DNA from: DATAEE01 sp036257535
GTDB taxonomy: Bacteria > Acidobacteriota > Vicinamibacteria > Vicinamibacterales > 2-12-FULL-66-21
Assembly (NCBI GenBank): GCA_036257535.1
Contig: DATAFJ010000026.1
Span: forward strand, 1 to 30,791
Reading direction: 5' to 3'
DNA length: 30,791 bases
Shown: piece after piece, positions 23,844-30,791 of the stretch
How positions within the stretch are numbered: position 1 is the stretch's first letter
How the letters are laid out: every line of letters starts with the position of its first letter
Notes under the pieces: model-generated
What the model saw: only the letters and a program-made list of their open reading frames with translations
What the model was told of the DNA's origin: nothing
Databases searched by the model: none
Made by a program: the position numbers and the translations under genes

Positions 23844-25441
23844 GCGGGGGTCTCCTGCCGCTTCGCTGTGTTCGAGGTCGCCGCGGCCTCGGCCGACGCC
23901 TTCGCAAAATGGTCGACCAGCGCCTGCACCAGCGCCGGGATGGTGTAGGTGCCGGGCATCACCGTGGTCTCGATGCCGAGCTGCTGCGCCGCTTCGGCTG
24001 TGACGGGACCGATCGACGCGACGACCGTCGTGCGAAGGAGATCTCGCGCCGGCTCTTCGCCCAGCATCTGCACGAAGCTTCGAACGGTTGATGCGCTCGT
24101 GAACGTGATCGCATCCACCTGCCGGTCCAGCAGCATTCGATAGACGTCGCGGTCGCCCTCGCGCTCGCCGCTTCCGTCGGCGGGCAGCGTTCGATACGCA
24201 GCGACTTCGGTGACATCCGCGCCCGCTTCGCGAAGCTGTTCGGCAAGCAGCTCGCGCGCGATATCGGCGCGCGGCAGCAGGAACCGCTTGCCCTTCAGGT
24301 CGCCCCCGGCGCGCAGCGCGTCCATGATGGCTTCGGCGCGATACTCCTCCGGCGTCAGGTCGACCTTGATACCGTAGCGCGCGAGCCGGCTGGCCGTCGA
24401 AGGGCCGATCGTGCAGATCTTCACGCCGCCGAGCGAGCGGACGTCGTTCGGTCCCGCCAGGAGGCGCCGCATGAAGTGGTCGACCCCGTTGGCGCTCGTG
24501 AACACGATCCAGTCATAGGACGAAGCGTCAGCCGCCGCCTGGTCGAGTGCCGTCATGTCGTCGGGAGAAACGATCCGGATCGCGGGCGCCTCGATTGCCT
24601 CGGCGCCGAGATCCTCGAGCATCTCGACGAGCTCGCCTGCCTGCTCGCGTGAACGCGTGACGACGATCCGGCGGCCGAAGAGCGGACGTTCGTCGAACCA
24701 GCGAAGGTGATGGCGCAGGCCGGCCACGGCGCCAACGACGAGTATTGCCGGCGTCCGAAGCTGCGACCTGGCCGCTTCTTCGGCGACGTCGGCCAGCGAG
24801 CCGTCGATCGTTTTCTGTTCCGGCATCGTCCCGTGGTAAATCAGCGCGGCCGGCTCGTCCGGCGATTTTCCGTTCGCCACGAGCTTCCTGACGATTGCCG
24901 CGAGCTGCCGCGCGCTCGCGAAGCAGACGATCGTGCCGGTCAGACCCGCGAGCCGCGCCCAGTCGACGTCGGGCGTGTCGTCCGTCTCGGCCTCGTGGCC
25001 TCGGATGAAGACGAGGACATCGCCGGCGCCCGGATACGTGACCGGCACCCCCGCGTAGCCGGCCGCGCCAATCGCCGCCGGGATGCCGGGGATGACCTCG
25101 AACGGCACGCCCTGCTCGTGCAGGAACATCGCCTCGCGGCCGCCGCTGTCGAAGACGTAGGGGTCGCCCCACTTCAGGCGGACGACGGACTTGCCCTCGC
25201 GCGCCTTCTCGGCGAGCAGAAAACAGATCGCATCCTGGTGCATCGGTTCGGGCGCGGCCGGACCGACGTCGATGAGCTCGGCATCCGCGCGCGCCGAACG
25301 CAGCAGGCGCGCGTGCACGAGATGGTCGTAGACGACGACGTCGGCCGCTTTGAGCGCGCGCAGCCCGCGCACGCTGACGAGGCCGGGGTCGCCCGGGCCG
25401 GCGCCGACGATCGAGACTTTCGAAGGAACCATAGCGCTCAT
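23840..25441 (-). CDS. cobA-hemD: Fused uroporphyrinogen-III C-methyltransferase / uroporphyrinogen-III synthase
   Basis: 533 residues. About 1-245 is a SUMT (CobA) domain: VSIVGAGPGDPGLVSVRGL, VVRLKWGDPYVFDSGG and VIPGIPAAIGAAGYAGVPVT. About 255-520 is HemD: LFGRRIVVTRSREQAGELVE, YDWIVFTSANGV, ICTIGPSTASRL and ITFTSASTVRSF. HemD closes hydroxymethylbilane to uroporphyrinogen III; CobA methylates it toward precorrin-2 for sirohaem or B12. Fusion of the two is known in several phyla. The SUMT loop usually written LKGGDP reads LKWGDP here, and the threonine-histidine of VTHR is VTYP, so methyltransferase activity is worth checking. ATG at 25441 overlaps the hemC stop (ATGA); Met4 (25432) is an alternative. 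Confidence 0.92.
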   Translation of the reverse strand: MSAMVPSKVSIVGAGPGDPGLVSVRGLRALKAADVVVYDHLVHARLLRSARADAELIDVGPAAPEPMHQDAICFLLAEKAREGKSVVRLKWGDPYVFDSGGREAMFLHEQGVPFEVIPGIPAAIGAAGYAGVPVTYPGAGDVLVFIRGHEAETDDTPDVDWARLAGLTGTIVCFASARQLAAIVRKLVANGKSPDEPAALIYHGTMPEQKTIDGSLADVAEEAARSQLRTPAILVVGAVAGLRHHLRWFDERPLFGRRIVVTRSREQAGELVEMLEDLGAEAIEAPAIRIVSPDDMTALDQAAADASSYDWIVFTSANGVDHFMRRLLAGPNDVRSLGGVKICTIGPSTASRLARYGIKVDLTPEEYRAEAIMDALRAGGDLKGKRFLLPRADIARELLAEQLREAGADVTEVAAYRTLPADGSGEREGDRDVYRMLLDRQVDAITFTSASTVRSFVQMLGEEPARDLLRTTVVASIGPVTAEAAQQLGIETTVMPGTYTIPALVQALVDHFAKASAEAAATSNTAKRQETPA

Positions 25442-26385
25442 CCCTGTGCTCGAGCTTCGTCCAGTATCCGGTCCGCACCAGCCGCTCGAAGCGCGCTTCC
25501 TACCCGGCGGCCGATGGCCTTCGCGTCGGCGGTCGGTCCGCGATCGGACCTGCGGACCATCCGCTCGCCGTCAGGTGATACCACAACCGCGTGAATTTCG
25601 AGACCTCCATCGGCCGGGAGGGCCATCGCACCCAGCGGCAGCCGGCAGCCGCCCCCGACCGCCTCGACGATGGCGCGTTCGGCTGCGAGCGCCGCGGCCG
25701 TCTCACGATGGTCCAGAGCGCTGAGAGCCCTCAACGCGCGCTCGTCGTCCGATCGAACCTCGATCGCGACGATACCCTGGCCCGGCGCCGGCACGCAGCG
25801 CTCGATCGGGACGAGCGCCGAGATTCGATCACCGAATCCGAGCCGGTTCAACCCTGCGGCCGCCAGCACCAGCGCATCGTACTCCCGGGCGTCGAGCCGG
25901 CGCAGCCGCGTATCGACGTTGCCGCGTACCCCGTCGAAGCGCGCATTCGGCGCGAGCGCTCGGAGCTGCGCGACGCGGCGGAGGCTGCTGGTGCCAATCC
26001 TGCCCGTCGCTGGCAGGCAGTAGGCACTGGCCACCAGGCACTCTGCGCCTTCAGGTAACACGATCGCATCGCGCGGATCCTCGCGCGGGAGCACCGCGCC
26101 GATCGTGAGGCCATCAGGCAGATCGACGGGCATGTCTTTCGCGCTGTGCACCGCGAGGTCGACCTGGCCGGCGAGCAGAGCCTCTTCGATTTCCTTCACG
26201 AAGACGCGCTTGCCCTCGCCTTCGAGCGTCGCCGCTGCCGCGGCGTCGGTGCCTCCGGGGCGTTCGTCGCCCGTCGTTCGAATCACGACGATCTCGCACG
26301 GCCCATGGCCCACCGCGGCGAGCGCCGCCGCCACGGCGTCAGCCTGCCATCGCGCGAGACGGCTGCCGCGCGTCCCGATCTTCAT
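25438..26385 (-). CDS. hemC: Porphobilinogen deaminase (hydroxymethylbilane synthase)
   Basis: 315 residues, the family's usual size. It polymerises four porphobilinogens into hydroxymethylbilane. The N-terminal IGTRGSRLARWQAD, GTSSLRRVAQLRALAP, RGNVDTRLRRLD and PAPGQGIVAIE are diagnostic. The dipyrromethane cofactor would be attached to Cys247 in VGGGCRLPLGA. It begins 6 nt after the hemA stop and its own stop overlaps cobA/hemD. Confidence 0.97.
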   Translation of the reverse strand: MKIGTRGSRLARWQADAVAAALAAVGHGPCEIVVIRTTGDERPGGTDAAAAATLEGEGKRVFVKEIEEALLAGQVDLAVHSAKDMPVDLPDGLTIGAVLPREDPRDAIVLPEGAECLVASAYCLPATGRIGTSSLRRVAQLRALAPNARFDGVRGNVDTRLRRLDAREYDALVLAAAGLNRLGFGDRISALVPIERCVPAPGQGIVAIEVRSDDERALRALSALDHRETAAALAAERAIVEAVGGGCRLPLGAMALPADGGLEIHAVVVSPDGERMVRRSDRGPTADAKAIGRRVGSALRAAGADRILDEARAQG

Positions 26386-26391
26386 GGCGCG

Positions 26392-27684
26392 CTAGCCGCG
26401 CTCCTTCTCGTCCAGCTCGCCTGCCGACAGGCTGAACAGCCTCGTGAGCGCGTCGGCCCAGTCGTCGATGGTGCGCTGGTCGGGCGCCGACTTCAAATGC
26501 TCCGTCGGTGCGTGGAGCAGCTTCTCCACGATCAACCTCGTGACGTCGTCCACGCGCGCGCGCGCTTCGGGACCGAGGCCTGCGAGCTTCGGTTCGAGCC
26601 GCTTCAGCTCCGCGCGGCGAACGTCCTCGAAGTGCTGACGAAGCGCGACGACCGTCGGTACCGCATGGCGCGACCGCAGCCAGATGACGAAGCGCTCGAC
26701 CTCGGCGGCGACGATCGCGTCCGCCTGCTCGATCTGATGCGTGCGGCGTGCGAAGCTTTCGCTCACGATCGACTGGAGGTCGTCGATGTTGTACAGGAAC
26801 ACCTCTTCGAGCTCGCCCGTCCCCGGCTCCACATCCCGCGGCACCGCGATATCGATGATGAAGAGCGGACGATTCCGCCGCGTGCGCATGACCGCCTGCA
26901 CCCGATCCCGCGTCAGGATAGGTTCCGTGGCGCCGGTCGCCGTGACCACGATGTCGGCCCCCTCGATAGCGCGGCCCATGTGCTCCCACGGAATGGCCCA
27001 GCCGCCTACCCGGCCGGCGAGCGCGGCCGCCGAGCGCATCGTGCGGCTCGACACGACGAGCTCGCGCACGTGCTGCGATTGCAGGTGCGTCGCCGTCAGC
27101 TTCGCCATCTCGCCCGCGCCAAGCACGAGCGCGCTCAGGCCGCTGAGGTCGCCGAAGATCTTCCGCGCGAGCGAGAGCGCCGCGTAGCTGACGGACACGG
27201 CCCCCTCGCCGATCCCGGTCTCGGCTCTGACGCGCTTGCCCGTCGCGAGGGCGGAATGAAACAGCCTGTTGAGGAGGGGGCCCGTCGTCTGTTCGCCGGC
27301 GGCCGTCAGGTAGGCGGCCTTCACCTGTCCGAGGATCTGCGGTTCGCCGACGACGAGCGACTCGAGGCCCGACGCAACGCGGAACAGGTGTTGCGTCGCG
27401 GCGGCATCGCGCTGCAGATAAAGATGTGGATCGATCCGCTCGACCGGAACGCCATGATACTCGGCGACGAAGCGGCCGATGCCCGCCCGCGCGGCGCCGG
27501 GATCGCCCGCCGCTGCGTAGATCTCGACCCGGTTGCACGTCGACAGCAGCACGCACTCGTCGGTCGTCCGCTTGCCGGCGAGCGCGCGCACGGCGCCGCC
27601 CATGTCGCGCGCGGCGAAGTCGACCTGCTCGCGCAGCTCGATCGGCGCCGTCCGATGGCTGAGGCCAACGAGGATCAGGGACAT
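26392..27684 (-). CDS. hemA: Glutamyl-tRNA reductase
   Basis: 430 residues. It reduces glutamyl-tRNA(Glu) to glutamate-1-semialdehyde with NADPH and is the entry and usual control point of C5 haem synthesis; HemL in this window takes the product. The start GLSHRTAPIELREQ, the catalytic Cys50 in STCNRVEIYA, the VVGEPQILGQVK segment, AGEMAKLTATHL and the C-terminal dimerisation helices are typical. It follows hemX by 7 nt. Confidence 0.97.
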   Translation of the reverse strand: MSLILVGLSHRTAPIELREQVDFAARDMGGAVRALAGKRTTDECVLLSTCNRVEIYAAAGDPGAARAGIGRFVAEYHGVPVERIDPHLYLQRDAAATQHLFRVASGLESLVVGEPQILGQVKAAYLTAAGEQTTGPLLNRLFHSALATGKRVRAETGIGEGAVSVSYAALSLARKIFGDLSGLSALVLGAGEMAKLTATHLQSQHVRELVVSSRTMRSAAALAGRVGGWAIPWEHMGRAIEGADIVVTATGATEPILTRDRVQAVMRTRRNRPLFIIDIAVPRDVEPGTGELEEVFLYNIDDLQSIVSESFARRTHQIEQADAIVAAEVERFVIWLRSRHAVPTVVALRQHFEDVRRAELKRLEPKLAGLGPEARARVDDVTRLIVEKLLHAPTEHLKSAPDQRTIDDWADALTRLFSLSAGELDEKERG

Positions 27685-27691
27685 GAGCGCG

Positions 27692-28513
27692 TCAGAAATT
27701 GTGACTTCGCGTCAAGAAGTACCCGACCGGGACGAAGTTGAGCAGCACGATCGCGAAGCCGACCGCCGACAGGAGCGCCGCCTGCCGGCCGCTCAATCCG
27801 AACCGCCGCGCGACGAGTTGGAAAGAGTACACAGCCCAGCACACCAGTGCGACCAGAATCTTCGGGTCGACGATCGTCATCGCCTGCACCCGCGGATCGC
27901 TGTAAGTGTCGCGCACGCGCAGGGCCCAGAACACCCCGATCGCGACCCCAGCCGTTAGAAAGAGCCAGCCGATGCGGACGGCGCGCTCGTTCATCACGTC
28001 GAGCCGCGCCAGCGGCGGCAGACGACGGTAGAAGAAGCCGACGTCCTTGGCCTTGATCTCTTTGAACAGGAGCACGTACGTAATGCCGATGACACAGGCC
28101 AGCGCGAACGCCGCATAGGCGAAGAGCATCGACGCCACGTGCAGCGTGAAGAGCGGCGTCCGAAGGACCGCCGATCGCGCCTCGGCCGCATCAGGCGTGA
28201 GCGCGGGGATGAGCTGCAGCGCCGCCATCAGCGGCACGATGAACGCGCCCATCGTCCGCTCGTCGGTGGTGATCTCGATGTAGAGGTAGGCGAGCGCGAG
28301 CAGCCACACGAACGCCGATACTGCCGCCGTGGTGCCGGCTATCGGCGCGTAGCCGAGCTCCATCGTGCGCATGCCGATGACGAAGGTGTGAGCGAGCGCG
28401 GCGGCCGCGAGCCCGGCCGTTGCGAACCGACCGCTCCGCCGGTCGCCTCGCATGAAGTGGACCGAGTAGGCGGCAGCCGCTGCGGTATACAGCGCGAGCG
28501 GCAGAAGGTTCAT
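27692..28513 (-). CDS. HemX/CcsA-like membrane protein (cytochrome c assembly family)
   Basis: 273 residues from the ATG at 28513, which overlaps the upstream vWA stop as ATGA; a longer frame to 28600 lies inside that gene. Eight or so hydrophobic helices include FTLHVASMLFAYAAFALACV, the family's conserved His-bearing helix. The cytochrome-biogenesis CcsA proteins carry a Trp-rich WWD motif, but the matching region here reads VDPKILVALVCWAVYSFQLV, keeping DPK and losing the tryptophans. That pattern and the position directly before hemA point to the HemX branch, which in Bacillus lowers HemA levels. Some role in haem trafficking is the alternative. Confidence 0.85.
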   Translation of the reverse strand: MNLLPLALYTAAAAAYSVHFMRGDRRSGRFATAGLAAAALAHTFVIGMRTMELGYAPIAGTTAAVSAFVWLLALAYLYIEITTDERTMGAFIVPLMAALQLIPALTPDAAEARSAVLRTPLFTLHVASMLFAYAAFALACVIGITYVLLFKEIKAKDVGFFYRRLPPLARLDVMNERAVRIGWLFLTAGVAIGVFWALRVRDTYSDPRVQAMTIVDPKILVALVCWAVYSFQLVARRFGLSGRQAALLSAVGFAIVLLNFVPVGYFLTRSHNF

Positions 28514-29439
28514 GGCGAGGTCGACGTCGGACCGTAGTAACCCTGCTTGGTGCGCGCGGCCAGGTTCTCGCGCTTGACCCGCACGACGATGCGGCGCCAC
28601 GCGCCGTCGCGCCGCGGGTTTTTCGAGGCATAGCCGAGCGTGTACTGGCTCGCCAGCTCGGTCGCGATCTGCTCGTACACGCCGGCGAGCTGCGAGATGT
28701 TGTCCGGGAACCAGGCGCGGCCGCCGGTCTCGTACGCGAGCTGCTTCAGGACGAACTCGGCTTCCTTGAAGCCCCGCGAGCCGTTGTCCTTCGGCCGCAG
28801 CCCGATCGTATAGATCGCCGTCTCGGACCGTTTCGCCTGATCGAGCACGTCTTCATAGCTCAGGATGCTCGACGTGTCCTCCCCGTCCGAGAGCACGACG
28901 ACCGCCTGGCGGCGAATCTCGTCGGGTGAGCTCGCCCGCGCCTTTTTTAGGTCTTTCAGCGAGATGTAAATCGCGTGATGCAGCGCGGTGGAGCCGCCGG
29001 CCGTCGTCGCGCGAATCGCCTTCTCGAGCGCCGCCTGATCGCTCGTGAAGGTCTGGCGGATCTCGACGCGGCTGTCGAAGTCGACGATCTCGGCGACGTC
29101 TTCTGGACGGAGACGCTGGACGAATCCGATGGCCGCCTCCTGCGCGGTGCCGAGGCGGTCTTCCATGCTGGCGGAGCTGTCGATCAGCAGCGCCAGCGCG
29201 ATCGGCGACTGCGTTTTCGAGAAGAAGCTGATTTCCTGGTTCGCGCCATCCTCGAAGACCTCGAAGTCCGCCTGGTCGAGGTCGCGGATCAGCCGGTTGG
29301 CGGCATCGAGGACGGTGACATTGAGCGAGACGACGTCGATGCCGGTCCGGAACGTCTGCCCGCGCTGGGCGGCCGGTACGGCGGCAGTCAGCGTCGCCGC
29401 GAGGAGGATGTACGCGAGGATTCGGATCCGGCCGGCCAT
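28510..29439 (-). CDS. Exported von Willebrand factor A domain protein (VWFA-related, intact MIDAS)
   Basis: 309 residues. The signal peptide MAGRIRILAYILLAATLTAA is followed by an Ig-like start (VVSLNVTVLDAANRLIRDLD, FEVFEDGANQEISFF) that is typical of the acidobacterial VWFA-related family. The vWA domain begins at IALALLIDSSASM, giving a complete DxSxS metal site (Asp87, Ser89, Ser91); the Thr (GGSTALHHAIY) and Asp (VVLSDGEDTSS) ligands are present too, so it can bind a divalent ion and probably a protein partner. The C-terminal end has YTLGYASKNPRRDGAWR. It begins 4 nt after the preceding vWA gene and is coupled to hemX. Function is unknown. Confidence 0.9.
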   Translation of the reverse strand: MAGRIRILAYILLAATLTAAVPAAQRGQTFRTGIDVVSLNVTVLDAANRLIRDLDQADFEVFEDGANQEISFFSKTQSPIALALLIDSSASMEDRLGTAQEAAIGFVQRLRPEDVAEIVDFDSRVEIRQTFTSDQAALEKAIRATTAGGSTALHHAIYISLKDLKKARASSPDEIRRQAVVVLSDGEDTSSILSYEDVLDQAKRSETAIYTIGLRPKDNGSRGFKEAEFVLKQLAYETGGRAWFPDNISQLAGVYEQIATELASQYTLGYASKNPRRDGAWRRIVVRVKRENLAARTKQGYYGPTSTSP

Positions 29440-29443
29440 GGTG

Positions 29444-30364
29444 TCACTGCTTCTGAGCCGTGGGCGCCTGTCCCCCGGCGGGGCGCGTGGGTGCGCGAAC
29501 CGTCAGCCCCGGCCGCTTGACGGTGACCTCGAGCTTTTCCGGCGGGATGAGCGTGTCGGGCCGCGCATACACGATGCGGTACTGGTTGAGCAGCTCGCGT
29601 GCGAGCGAAGCGCACGCCGACTCGACCGACAAATCGGCGAGCAGGTTGTCGCGCCTTCCCCCCGTCGTTCGCGTGCCCAGGTCGAGCACCTGGTTCCGCG
29701 TCCGGATCTCTTCGCTCGACAGGTCGGAGACCGAAATGCTCGTCAGTACGAGCGCGTGCATCGTCGCATTCGCACGATGGATCGCGTCGAGCACGTTCTG
29801 GTAGTGGAGCGTGCTGAACTCGGTCCCCTCCGTCATGATGACAACGATATGCCGGCGCGCCGACGTTTCGCGCTTGGCGAGCCCCTTCGAGGCGTCCACG
29901 AGCGCATCGAGCAGCTGCATGCCGGTCCCGGACCTCGGGAAGATCCGATCTATCGCCGAGAAGAGCGACGTCGGGTCGGTCGTGTAATCTCGCACGAGGG
30001 TCGATCGTTCGCCGAACGTGATGACCGCGATCTCGCTCTTCCCCGCAGCGGTCACCAGTTTGACGAACCCTTTTGCGCCGTCGCGGAACTTCTTGATCGG
30101 GCTGTCGGCGGCGGCGCTGTCGTCTATGAGGAGCGCGATCTGCATCGGTGCAGTCGCACGCTCGACGCGCAGCACTTCCCGCGCGACGCCGTCCTCGCGC
30201 ACGACGAAGTCGTCGACCGTGAGACCCTCGGCCGGCTCCTTCGTGTCGTTCAGGACGCTGACGAAGAGGTCGCGCTCGGCGGCGGCGAGAGGCGACTCGA
30301 CCGCGAGCACGATGGCACCCAGCACGAGAGCGGTGGAAGCGAGCAGCGGGCGAAGCGTCTTCAT
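29444..30364 (-). CDS. Exported VWFA-related protein with a degenerate metal site; first gene of the haem operon
   Basis: 306 residues from the ATG at 30364; an in-frame extension to 30451 crosses the promoter and is rejected. A signal peptide (MKTLRPLLASTALVLGAIVL) precedes the same Ig-like start (DLFVSVLNDTKEPAEGLTVD, FVVREDGVARE) as its downstream neighbour. The vWA fold follows, but the metal site reads DDSAA (Asp81, Ser83, Ala85 in place of Ser) and the usual SDG loop is IVVIMTEGTE, so metal binding is probably weakened or lost. The ending RAPTRPAGGQAPTAQKQ is Pro/Ala-rich. The two vWA genes look like an old tandem duplication. No clear ribosome-binding site is seen. Confidence 0.88.
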   Translation of the reverse strand: MKTLRPLLASTALVLGAIVLAVESPLAAAERDLFVSVLNDTKEPAEGLTVDDFVVREDGVAREVLRVERATAPMQIALLIDDSAAADSPIKKFRDGAKGFVKLVTAAGKSEIAVITFGERSTLVRDYTTDPTSLFSAIDRIFPRSGTGMQLLDALVDASKGLAKRETSARRHIVVIMTEGTEFSTLHYQNVLDAIHRANATMHALVLTSISVSDLSSEEIRTRNQVLDLGTRTTGGRRDNLLADLSVESACASLARELLNQYRIVYARPDTLIPPEKLEVTVKRPGLTVRAPTRPAGGQAPTAQKQ

Positions 30365-30408
30365 GATGAGATCAGGTGACGTCGCAGGCGTATCGGCACG
30401 TTCTTCGC

Positions 30409-30438
30409 AGTATAGGTCTCGCCCGCGACGGGCGTCAA
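30409..30438 (-). promoter_or_regulatory. Predicted promoter of the vWA-hem operon with inverted repeat in the spacer
   Basis: On the minus strand TTGACG (30438-30433) and TATACT (30414-30409) are 18 nt apart, with an expected start near 30402, about 38 nt before the first gene. CGCCCG/CGGGCG (30420-30425 and 30429-30434) is a perfect inverted repeat inside the spacer and touching the -35 box, which could be an operator. Confidence 0.6.
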
Positions 30439-30464
30439 GGCAACTCACCACACGAAAGTGCTTG

Positions 30465-30507
30465 AAAAAACTGGAGTTATGGGCGGCTCGCCGCGGCGCA
30501 GTTTCTT
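30465..30507. repeat. Inverted repeat upstream of the nuoA promoter
   Basis: AAAAAACTG (30465-30473) and CAGTTTCTT (30499-30507) are inverted repeats with one mismatch, enclosing a smaller GCGGC/GCCGC pair. The right arm overlaps the nuoA -35 box. It may be a regulator site or a hairpin; neither is shown. Confidence 0.4.
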
Positions 30508-30536
30508 GACAGGGCGGGGCCGTCGCGTGTTATAAG
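30506..30536 (+). promoter_or_regulatory. Predicted promoter of the nuo operon
   Basis: A consensus TTGACA (30506-30511) and TATAAG (30531-30536; or TTATAA one base earlier) with an 18-19 nt spacer precede nuoA. The expected start is near 30543, leaving a leader of only some 7 nt before the ATG. Confidence 0.6.
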
Positions 30537-30549
30537 TCTCGCGCCCAGC

Positions 30550-30791
30550 ATGCTCCAGGCCTACGTTCCGATTTTCCTTTTCATATTGATCGCCATCGGC
30601 TTCGCGCTGTTCACGATCATCTTCTCGAAGTTGCTGCATCCGAAGAAGTTCAACAAGGTGAAGCTCGAGCCGTACGAGTGCGGCATCGAGCCGGCGACCG
30701 ACGCGCGCGACCGTTACAGCATTCGCTACTACCTGGTGGCGATGCTCTTCGTGATCTTCGATGTGGAGACGGTGTTTCTCTTCCCGTGGGC
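30550..30791 (+). CDS. nuoA: NADH-quinone oxidoreductase subunit A (partial, C-terminus off the right edge)
   Basis: About 80 codons are present from the ATG at 30550. NuoA is a small three-helix membrane subunit of respiratory complex I, near the quinone site. The first helix (AYVPIFLFILIAIGFALFTI) is followed by the family's invariant loop KLEPYECGIEP with its conserved Cys, then RYSIRYYLVAMLFVIFDVET and FLFPW, where the window ends. The rest of the nuo operon should lie to the right. No Shine-Dalgarno is visible, in line with a very short leader. Confidence 0.95.
   Translation, partial: MLQAYVPIFLFILIAIGFALFTIIFSKLLHPKKFNKVKLEPYECGIEPATDARDRYSIRYYLVAMLFVIFDVETVFLFPW

Noticed and set aside
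26146..27741. 531-codon plus-strand and 405-codon minus-strand open frames over hemA
   Set aside because: Both lie over hemA and hemC in other frames and show only Arg/Ala-rich sequence.
29045..30379. 444-codon open frame on the plus strand
   Set aside because: Antisense to both vWA genes; no family features.

Overview
The window reads as a stretch of conserved chromosomal core from a high-GC bacterium, most likely an Acidobacteriota (possibly class Vicinamibacteria). That assignment is inferred from the dense GC-rich coding, two secreted von Willebrand-type proteins of the acidobacterial 'VWFA-related' kind, a subtilase with an AVVWGS repeat tail, an S9 peptidase, and a CobA-HemD fusion in the haem operon. 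No rRNA, tRNA, CRISPR array, insertion sequence, integrase or phage gene was seen.

Layout. 1-1406 (-): a TolC-type outer-membrane efflux protein cut by the left edge. 1555-5292 (+): S9 peptidase, pyrE and truA, tightly coupled. 5311-9398 (-): a secreted subtilisin-like protease and, 320 bp upstream of it, a membrane HD-GYP/GAF protein. 9502-13574 (+): the classic envelope/isoprenoid operon uppS-cdsA-dxr-rseP. 13589-13762: two facing arrays of a 7-nt repeat between convergent genes. 13730-17138 (-): MATE exporter, an unknown secreted protein and ispG. 17199-18089 (+): a secreted glycine-zipper protein. 18093-19388 (-): hemL, divergent from an exported D-aminoacylase-like amidohydrolase (19400-21109, +). 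21253-22811 (+): an orphan receiver-domain protein and two small exported proteins. 22836-30364 (-): a seven-gene unit reading vWA-vWA-hemX-hemA-hemC-cobA/hemD-hemB. 30550-end (+): start of nuoA.

How the genes fit. hemA, hemL, hemB, hemC and cobA/hemD convert glutamyl-tRNA to uroporphyrinogen III and onward to precorrin-2; later haem steps are not here. dxr and ispG are two MEP-pathway steps and uppS uses the product to make the undecaprenyl lipid carrier, while cdsA makes CDP-diacylglycerol. rseP is an intramembrane protease for envelope stress.

The most unusual signals are non-coding or low-complexity: (i) 7-nt periodic arrays overlapping the 3' ends of two genes, one forming a long inverted repeat and one a textbook G-quadruplex motif; (ii) the AVVWGS tail of the subtilase; (iii) a pair of exported vWA proteins, one with an eroded metal site, leading the haem operon. 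I did not find a convincing wholly new multi-gene system.
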